Shown here one piece after another: positions 56,676-64,000 of a stretch of DNA of 64,000 nt (position 1 is its first letter; the number at the start of each line of letters is the position of its first letter). A program made the position numbers and the translations under genes. Under the pieces are notes generated by a model. The model worked only from the letters and a program-made list of their open reading frames with translations. It had not been told where the DNA came from and made no database searches. The DNA comes from Mytilus californianus. Lineage: Eukaryota; Mollusca; Bivalvia; Mytilida; Mytilidae. Location of the stretch: assembly GCF_021869535.1 (NCBI RefSeq), contig NW_026262690.1:61884995-61948994 (forward strand), in the 5' to 3' direction.

Positions 56676-57171
56676 ACTAATTTTTGCACCTTTTGTTTGC
56701 GATTTACCATCTTGTCCGCAAGTTTATTGTTTTCTGTTTGGTATCAAATTAATATTTAAGATCCATTTTGTTACATCTTGTGATCCGTTTATTTGGCAAT
56801 CGCCAATGGCAGTCAGCAGGGTTTAAGAACATCCGTTGTTCGACCTGCTAGTCAAATGCGTTTTGTTAAAATATACTTTTTCACTTTTTTGATCTTTTGG
56901 AAAATGTTGTTTGTGCTTTATTTAGACCCCTCTACCATGAAATTTGTTTTGCATGCACACGTATAAAAATTGCGGTTTTTATCCAACGCAATCATAGGTT
57001 TGAACGTTGTTTTCAATTTAGACTTGTTTATATTTTTTACGTTTGGGCTTGTATTATATTTGCCTTCGGGTTTATATGATCCGTTCATCCTATTTCGACT
57101 CTTCAAAATTCAAGAGTCTATCCTAAATTGAGGTAAATTATATGGCTTTCCATATACCGTTCCGATTCCTA

Positions 57172-57215
57172 ACATCACTGAAGAGACATTAATTGTCGAA
57201 ATCCGGATATGGTGT
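57172..57215 (+). ncRNA. Hammerhead ribozyme, type I (array 2, copy 2; intact)
   Basis: Core CTGAAGA at 57,178-57,184, helix II GACA-TTAAT-TGTC, GAAA at 57,198-57,201. Predicted cleavage after 57,209, exactly 540 nt after the previous site. Identical to the array 1 consensus hammerhead. Confidence 0.87.
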
Positions 57216-57575
57216 ACTATTTTTTGCACCTTTTGTTTGCGGTATACCGTCTTTTCCGCAAGTTTATTGTTTTCTGTTTGGTATTAAATTTAGTTAAGAT
57301 CCATTTTGTTACATCTGGTGATCCGTTTATTTGGCAATCACCAATGGTAGTCAGCAGGGTTTAAGAACATCCGTTGTTCGACCTGCTAGTCAAATGCGTT
57401 TTGTTAAAATATACTTTTTCACTTTTTTGGTCATTTGGAAAATGTTGTTTGTGCTGTATTTAGACCCCTCTACAAAGAAATTTATTTTGCATGCACACGT
57501 ATAAAAATTGCGTTTTTTATCCAACGCAATCTTAGGTTTGAACGTTGTTTTCAATTAAGACTTGTTTATATTTTT

Positions 57576-60500
57576 ATATATATATACAAATCAAGTAATG
57601 TCGTTTATTCAAGCTTTCTTCATTCTAACTAAAAACAATATACATTTCATTATGAAATTTTGTAATCTATCAGGTTCCTAACAAATTATATTGTGCAATA
57701 TTACACTAGAATTGTGTGTCTTTTTCAATCATAGGTCAAAGAAATTTCTATAATAATGAAAAATTCTCTTCGTGTTCATCTTCAGATTAAAAAAATATTA
57801 CTTCTTAATGTCCTTTAAAGTATCAGTTCTTAATTACAATTTCTTCTTGATTGAACTCAAGTTTAACTTATTTGAAAGCTGTACTTTTAGTAAAATTATT
57901 CATTTACGAGAATAATTAAAGGTTGTAATTACAAGAAGGCGAACTCCAGAACGTTTTAGGAACTAATTACTTGCACGTGTTCGCATTTATCGGTAAAGAA
58001 TGACAAAGAAAGCCCTTATAATCGGTAAATATGACATCTTTGCAACGCTTTGTTCATAGATCCGTTAAGTTCTTTCCCGCATAGTCTCCGGTGTTTATTT
58101 TTCTCAAACTGCGGGTTAACCTTACAGAGTTTCTTAGTTTCCTATAGATCTTGAAGCATTATAAAATGTGTTTTAAAGTAATTATTAATTAGATATTAAT
58201 ATCTTATTGTTCTGCAGTACATACACGGTACCATGAGTCGGACATTACATCATAAATTTGACAACAACTTAATTCATGTATAGTCATTTCAGCCCAATAT
58301 AACTCCAAATGAAAGCAACACCAGATTTAGTTATATTTCAATGTATTATCAAAATTTGTTGCACTATATCATTTGATTCTCTTAAATTTGCACGTTAATG
58401 CTTTACTTGTAGAAGGATGATATTTCGTATTAAACATAAGCTGAAGACCACCATTTTAAGGGAACCCAATATCACTTCTTGTTGAAAAGGGTAGGTATAA
58501 TAAAAAAACGTCTGATTTCATTTATTTGTCTTATCAACATGTGTTCATTACGGACAAGAATATTATTAAACAAACATGTTGTGCTTCCAAAGCTAAGGAT
58601 TGCTCTTTTAAGAGGCAAAAGCCAGAAACATTTTTAATGGAATCGTCGTCAATTTATATTGATGATTTTGTTCTTTTTTCACATCAAAAGGTTTTAATTT
58701 GTAAATTGTATGATAAACGACCATTCTGTCTAGCTTTAGAACAGCGTAGGAAAAGTAAAAACGTAAACATAAAGAAAAGGTATGATACTGATAGGATCTT
58801 TTTCCTTAAAGCGCTTATGTGCAAAAGAATGAAATCAATGTATGTACGATAGATTTGGCGACCCTTAAAATACATGTATATAATATTTGAAAATTGTCTG
58901 ATCTCATTATGTTTCTAAAGTTTCGTTTCTTTCTATCGAAAGGACGTTAAATCATTCACCAGGGTGATTCAATATCTTGTGTTGAATATTACAGTACTGA
59001 ATGATGAAAAGTGACAGTCCCAAGGCCCAACTTATTGTTCCTGGAATAGAATTGTATGAAATATAGGTATCATCTTTCCACAGACTTAAAAATCAATCAT
59101 CAACTCTTTAGGAAGCAATCTAACTTAGTTGTTATGAGGTTTTTGGTATCTTAACATATTAATTATGTAAGATGCTTTTAGTTTGATTGGTAATGTTGGG
59201 GATTGTTTCTTTCGCTGTCCTTTGAGAATACTATTACTCAATTATCAGCCAGGTTCACCGTCGCTGTATAGAATCTTGACTATGTTGTCATCGCGAAGAT
59301 TTTTTCTGCTCCATATTTGTAACATTAATGATCAAAATATTGAGAAACTTATTTAGACATTCAATACAAAGGAAAGCTATATCTCTTTACTTGGTAACAA
59401 GAAAATTATTGAGATATTTATCGAGTATCTATTAATTAAATTTATTTCATCGTATAAAATGCTCATGTGAGAAGGGAGAAATATAAACATCATTATTTTC
59501 TTTTGTCATAAAGATATAATACTATTGAGATAAAAATCCTTAAAAACAAAATAAATATCTCTATATTATCAGTGTGCGTGATTGAGTGGAACAGCAATTT
59601 TCTTGTTTACTAATAGGAAACATTCAATTCCTTGCAAAGCATGCCTGTTTCAAACATGTTACTTCCTCTAAGAATACTACAGATGTGTGTACTGCATATT
59701 CATCAAAGTCTTCAATCAGTTTACTCGTCAAAGAAATAAAATAATCCGAAATATATTATGTAATTGTCAACATAACTTACATAAAACAAAGAAAAAAACT
59801 CTTTCCTTGCAAATTTTGAAATTTTGGATCCCTGTAAACTTAGTGTAGCCCGGCCATGTCCTTTTAAAAAATTGTACTTTATCTCCAACAGTATTTAAAA
59901 AGGGCCGTCATGACATTTGTTCAGATATTCAAAAATCATTATTTTATTACTTAACTAGACATTAACCCGCACAAGAGCGGACATAATGGTTTATGCTTCT
60001 ATATTTTTACCGTTATGGTGTATATTAACTTTGAGCTAACTTCTCGAATCTCACTCAGAGCTTACCTGAAATTCCTCTGTAATGTTGGCTATTTTGGCCC
60101 CTCATGATTCTAAAGTTAAATATGTATTTATACTAAGTTCTTCTTTTGATTTTCCAATCATTCGGCTTTGGTCGTTCCAGTTTTAGATAACCCTGAAATG
60201 TGCAGCGAATGCGGTCATTATATGCTTTCATATTGCTGTCAATGGCTATCTGGGAAAACCTGAAATATTTAACCCGAGCATTGCTTATAACTCGAGCTGC
60301 ACTATGGAGACACTCAAAAACATTTAAAAATACCTTATATCTCTAATCTTAAGAGTTCATTCTCTCTGAGATTATAGTGTCTGACTCACTTCCGATTGGA
60401 ATAATACTTAAACAACTGTATTAAACTTAAGTCCAAACGTTTCTTAGAAAAAAAAATCCAAACCAAATCACATCACCCTAATTCATACCTAACACATAAC

Positions 60501-60842
60501 CGTTCGTAAAGCTGTGGCAAAGGATATATTTTGCTAAGGGAACCAAAAGCAAACATTTAGATAAAAATAAAATAGATTATCACAATTGTAATGAAGCGCT
60601 GGCGATTTTCTAGGTGTTTCATTGAAATCCAGTAACTAGTTCAACAGGAGTTGTGTATATAAAGTCGACAGGGACTAACGTCTGAACACGGACAAACGAT
60701 CACTAAGACATCCTTTTAAATTAAGGAATATCTATCTCATACATAGCCCTTGTCCGATTTTGGCTATAACTTTGACCCTTTACGGTTATATCTGTCTTCA
60801 ACGTTTATATTAGATTTAGATTTTCAAATATTTTGGGCTCGA
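57576..60842. other. AT-rich stretch, no recognised gene
   Basis: 59,149-59,196 is the partner of the old repeat at 7,003-7,050. A 108-codon plus ORF at 58,526-58,852 is the longest in this part, is Lys/Arg-rich, and has no domain I recognise. Confidence 0.45.
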
Positions 60843-60886
60843 ACATCACTTAAGAGATATTAACTGTTGAAATGTGCATCTGGTGT
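60843..60886 (+). ncRNA. Decayed hammerhead of a related family
   Basis: ACATCA (60,843-60,848) pairs with TGGTGT (60,881-60,886). The core is CTTAAGA, in which the invariant G5 is T. Helix II is GATA/TGTT (two G-U pairs) with loop TTAAC. GAAA at 60,869-60,872 and helix III ATGTGCAT give site ATC with cleavage expected after 60,880. Flanking sequence does not match the ~540-bp unit, so this is a different family. The G5 change should abolish cleavage. Confidence 0.68.
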
Positions 60887-61795
60887 TTTTAATGTTATGA
60901 CTACTAGTATATACTCGTTGAACTTATCTAGATCCGTATGCAGCACATAACATAATTCTGATTTGTCAACGTAAGAATTTAGTATTACATGGTATCGAAT
61001 CAATTCGACGAGGTTACAGATATATGTGCAAAAAGAACTTATGTATACTCACTTTTTACTAGTTTAGTTATGATACCAAGCATTTGTATAATGTATTTGC
61101 GACTAAATAATTTCTGAGACCAAATTTTTGGTCAGTCAAGGAAGACATTGAATTTGGCAACCTTTTTTTAAGTACAATTTCGTCACTTGTAAACTGAAAA
61201 TTTAAATCTTAATGTCACATGATCATTTTAATTATGCCAATATTAAAGCACTGGAACATGCATGAAATATGTCAACTGGTGGTTATTAATAGATAGTGTA
61301 GCAAAGACAGAAGCAGAAATACATTATTGAACGAACTTTTCTTTCTGTCAGATCTATTTGGGAACGATTTTTATATCCAAATACAAAAGCAAATCTGCAA
61401 GGATATGAACACTATTAGTGTAAATTTGAATGACAGTTGCCTACTAAATGACTTGTCCACTGTTATTTACAGATGTAAAACCAAGAACAAAATGTGTGGG
61501 AAGGTGCACATATAATCATTATATTAGGATAAAATGGGTTGAAGTTTTAATAAAATACAGTTTGAGTTTTAGATGAGTTACAGATGGCTGTCATTGTTTG
61601 CTTTGATAAACATAAAACAATATTTGAAAAAAGTATAATATAAGTATGTTCAAGATTCCCGGAAAGGGTCATTGAAATCTAGATACTTGTTAATCGAACA
61701 AACGTACGCACAGTAATCTCTTCCTGTTTCACTAAGCTGGAGTATAATAAAAAAGTAAATTACACATAGAAATTTCTATCTTTTCTGATGTGGTC
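60887..61795. other. No recognised gene
   Basis: 61,250-61,294 (CTGGAACATGCATGAAATAT) is a decayed copy of tail T. A 62-codon ORF at 61,327-61,515 is unrecognised. Confidence 0.45.
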
Positions 61796-61799
61796 TCTA

Positions 61800-62650
61800 A
61801 TTAATTCACTTATTTTTCTGCCTGAAGTTCCTGATAAATCAACGGAAGTAGCAAGCAAATCCTATGATCCTTCGAACTCACTCCGGTGTGGTTGGAGTAG
61901 GCCAAGACATCACTTCTCTGTTTTCATCGGGTCTGATTCTGTTTATATACCAATTTGTATACTATATGGCTTACATACGTAACACGTTGAACATTTCCCA
62001 AGTGATAACTTCAGGTTGACTTCCTGGATTATGTCCAACACCAATTCCAGTCGCTCAAGATTTTTCTTCGTAGGAGTAGGCAAAAATGGTGACGTTATCA
62101 AAGAAGGTGCAACAGATGTTCATACGGTAGTTGCTGAGGCATTCTTACATGAGGCGTTGGTAAGTAGCCGATGAATTTGTCAAACAGTATAGCATGCGAT
62201 TGTACTCACACAATCCAACGGGCCTACAGTAAATGCTAATCTTTCTTTATGTTCTTTCAATATCTCCACTTGATGGTAGCCACTTTTCATATCGATGACC
62301 GTAAAGTACGAATTTCCAGGCAAGCGATCCAGAATGTCCTCTATAAGGGGCAAAGCAAAATCATCTTTTTTCGTATGGTTATTTAGCTTACGAAAATCAA
62401 CACACATTCGTAGAAGCCATCTTTCTTCTTGTCGATTACTACGATTACTACATGCGATGAAAACAGGCTGTTGACATTCTAATAATACCTGCTCTCAAGA
62501 ACTGTTGAATCTGATTAATTATTTTCCTCGTACGTGAATGGCGGTATGTGTCTTTATCTCTGTTTAAAAGGATGGTTAACGTCAAGTTCAATCTCATGTT
62601 GTACCATCTCCAACATTAATATCATTCTTGGAAAAGATATCTCTGTATGA
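61800..62650 (-). pseudogene. Ty3/gypsy reverse transcriptase, broken
   Basis: Successive blocks in shifting frames: YRDIFSKN (about 62,648), IDKKKDG (62,430), then an open frame 62,407-62,180 with CVDFRKLN, PLIEDILDRL and VIDMKSGYHQV (catalytic Asp at 62,291-62,293). Then EYNRM and LTNSSATYQRLM, then TFFDNVTIF where the YxDD box should be (62,105-62,094), then LERLELVLDIIQEVNLKLS and VMSWPTPTTPE (about 61,912). The second catalytic Asp is Asn and there are at least four frameshifts plus stops, so it is dead. Confidence 0.85.
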
Positions 62651-62786
62651 TGTTATAAAGTTCTTTCCTCCCTAAAACTCATTTGAAGACCGGTTCTTTA
62701 CATCAATCTTTACTGCTCAAAAAGTGGTATAGTGAAATCTGTATCAGATAAACCAGGTCGGTCAGCAATCACAGATTTAGGTCATT

Positions 62787-62963
62787 GTTATATTATAGTT
62801 CGTTTCTGTGTGTGTTACATTTTAATGTTGTTTTTCTGTTGTGTCGTAGTTCTCCTCTTATATTTGATGTGTTTCCCTCAGTTTTAGTTTGTAACCCGGA
62901 TTTGTTTTTTTCTCAATCGATTTATGAATTTCGAACAGCGGTATACTACTGTTGCCTTTATTT
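62787..62963 (+). repeat. Nested dispersed repeat inside the gypsy remnant
   Basis: TAGTTCGTTTCTGTGTGTGT, TCTCCTCTTATATTTGATGT, GTTTCCCTCAGTTTTAGTTT and GGTATACTACTGTTGCCTTT. I recognise this as a common Mytilus repeat end. It interrupts the pol remnant after the TIPPK-like linker. The 84-codon ORF at 62,785-63,039 is an artefact spanning the repeat and the junction. Confidence 0.78.
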
Positions 62964-63119
62964 AGGTGGAATAGCAACAGTTCTAGTTGCTGATGTTTAC
63001 ATCTATTCTTTTGCTGATTCCATACTGATTACTGACTAAGGACGGCGCAATATCTAAGTCATGTGGTATGACAACTGAACATGTGTCGATGAAACCCGTT
63101 TTAAAATATGTTTGAAATC

Positions 63120-63670
63120 GGTGGTATAGTAATATGTGCTGTTCTGCATTCTTTATGGCTGCCAATTGATTATTCTTCCATTGTGGCTATTTTACTCGTA
63201 GAAAAAACACCGGAAATATGTTAACTATGGTGTGATTAACTTCGCAGATTGTAAAAATGTAATTCCATGTCGTTGACAGCAAATATCCATGATGTTTGTA
63301 AGAAAGTTGGTTCCAAGTAGGAGTGGCATAGTTGAGTTGTATTCGCTGTCAAGAACAATACAAAAATATACAAGTGTAGTTCTGATGCAGCTGTTTGGTG
63401 TATAATCCTACTTCTAAAAATCCATTGTAGGGTAGAAATTCACCATCTGCATACGCAATATGAAGTAGTTGACTGAAGGTCTGTATAGGTACATGTTGAT
63501 GATGCTGATTGTAGTATTTCTTCATAACTGTAGATCCAGTGTCAAATAAGATTGACAGTTGAAAATAAAGAACTGTTATTTCAGTCGGTGAACCACAAAG
63601 TCCGGGTAGCAGTTGCAGTACCTCTACAAATCTGCTGTGTGGGCTGCTATCATGACTGTCTACTTCCCGC
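63120..63670 (-). pseudogene. Ty3/gypsy aspartic protease, broken
   Basis: The retropepsin active-site motif ILFDTGSTV is read at 63,549-63,523, with the catalytic Asp at 63,541-63,543. It is preceded by LPGLCGSPTEITV and followed by HIAYADGEFLPYNGFLEVGL. A frameshift near 63,355 leads to MPLLLGTNFL, the second conserved retropepsin block, and CCQRHGITFLQSA. A TAG then follows at about 63,223. A linker block (AAIKNAEQH, about 63,160) and DLDIAPSLVSNQYGI (63,060) continue toward the RT. Confidence 0.85.
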
Positions 63671-63684
63671 CCCTTGGCGTAGAC

Positions 63685-63960
63685 TTTTTGGCGTTTAAAT
63701 GTTGAAAATAAGAAGATTTGTTGGCACATCCTCTGGCAAAACTTCCCTCTTGACCACATTACCTACAGTATCTGTCATATATAGGTTGCTGTCTCCCATA
63801 TGCAGGTTGCTGTCTATCATCATCATCATCATCACCATCACCATCACCATCACCATCACCATCACCATCACCATCACCATCACCATCACCATCACTACCA
63901 CCACCACCATTCACCATTCTTGGTGATAGCCTTCTTTAATGTTCCCTTGCTTGTTTTTGT
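63685..63960 (-). pseudogene. Gag tail and zinc knuckle with (Gly-Asp)n microsatellite
   Basis: On minus, GGTGAT repeats (63,830-63,897) followed by GAT repeats read (Gly-Asp)n-(Asp)n in the frame that continues into RQQPAYGRQQPIYDRYCR. Then a stop falls between the first and second Cys of a knuckle-like C-x2-C-x4-S-x4-C (CGQEGSFARGC), where the usual His is Ser. The nucleocapsid finger is therefore inactivated. The plus-strand (CATCAC)n is the same microsatellite. Confidence 0.72.
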
Positions 63961-64000
63961 TATAGGTAAATCAAAGATATTGTCCTTCTCTCTCCTACGC

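Larger units (their letters stand above)
56551..57575 (+). repeat. Hammerhead-ribozyme array 2 (two units)
   Basis: Same unit and orientation as array 1. It starts at TTTCGACTCTTCAAAATTCA and ends at CAATTAAGACTTGTTTATAT, giving two hammerheads and about 1.9 units. The landmark TACTTTTTCACTTTTTT occurs at 56,880 and 57,418 (538 bp). It shares the TTTTTCAC variant and the GTGATCCG / AATCRCCA variants with the last unit of array 1, so it is closest to that unit. Confidence 0.9.
61796..64000 (-). mobile_element. Decayed Ty3/gypsy LTR-retrotransposon gag-pol remnant
   Basis: Reading minus from the window edge the order is a low-complexity (Gly-Asp)n gag tail, a CCHC-type zinc knuckle, an aspartic protease, a linker, a reverse transcriptase and the start of the connection region. 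This is Ty3/gypsy order. Many single-base frameshifts and stops break it, and a younger repeat sits inside it. RNase H, integrase and LTRs are not seen: the left end fades out near 61,796, and any gag start or 5' LTR lies beyond base 64,000. Confidence 0.85.

Noticed and set aside
58526..58852. 108-codon plus-strand ORF with an IYIDDFVLF stretch
   Set aside because: It superficially recalls a YxDD RT box, but the flanking residues lack all other RT motifs, so I treat it as chance.
62785..63039. 84-codon plus-strand ORF with hydrophobic stretches
   Set aside because: It is the translation of a nested dispersed repeat joined to antisense gypsy sequence.

Overview
The window looks like AT-rich, repeat-dense intergenic or intronic DNA from a bivalve mollusc, most likely a mussel of the genus Mytilus. 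The basis is repeated copies of dispersed sequences that I recognise from mussel genomes: the block reading GATGTGGTATGATTGCCAAT ... GACAACCACTGAATTACAGG, the CAAAAGCTCAAACACATC block, and the GGGTTGTTGTCTCTTTGAC block. There are also long foldback elements and a tRNA-derived SINE. I see no host protein-coding gene that I can support. The protein-like signal all comes from transposable elements.

Layout. 1-924 (minus) is an open, edge-truncated Penelope-type reverse transcriptase. 925-9560 is mostly featureless. 9571-17062 holds a 73-bp tandem repeat, two very long hairpins, two copies of the common mussel repeat, a huge (GAT)n microsatellite and an unusual TTCGAA-rich foldback element. 18.9-33.2 kb has scattered mussel repeats and a 3-copy ~175-bp tandem repeat. 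34.6-39.1 kb has a tRNA-derived SINE abutting a 4.1-kb tandem array of ~540-bp units. Each full unit carries a type I hammerhead self-cleaving ribozyme motif. Two units are 279-bp deletion derivatives, arranged as a duplicated trimer. 39.1-52.3 kb has foldbacks and dispersed repeats. 53,142-54,198 is a small MULE-type DNA transposon with terminal inverted repeats, an 8-9 bp target-site duplication, a FLYWCH zinc finger and a MULE transposase C-terminal domain, but no catalytic core. 54.8-56.3 kb has common mussel repeats inside a local duplication. 56,551-57,575 is a second, two-unit hammerhead array. 60.84 kb has a decayed hammerhead of a related family. 61.8-64.0 kb (minus) is a decayed Ty3/gypsy gag-pol remnant with a younger repeat nested inside it.

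The most notable content is the hammerhead arrays. Their architecture (tandem ~540-bp monomers, one type I hammerhead per monomer, short palindromic helix III) is that of retrozymes, non-autonomous retroelements reported from animals including bivalves and thought to move as circular RNAs with Penelope-type reverse transcriptase. The window contains both partners, but whether they interact is inference.
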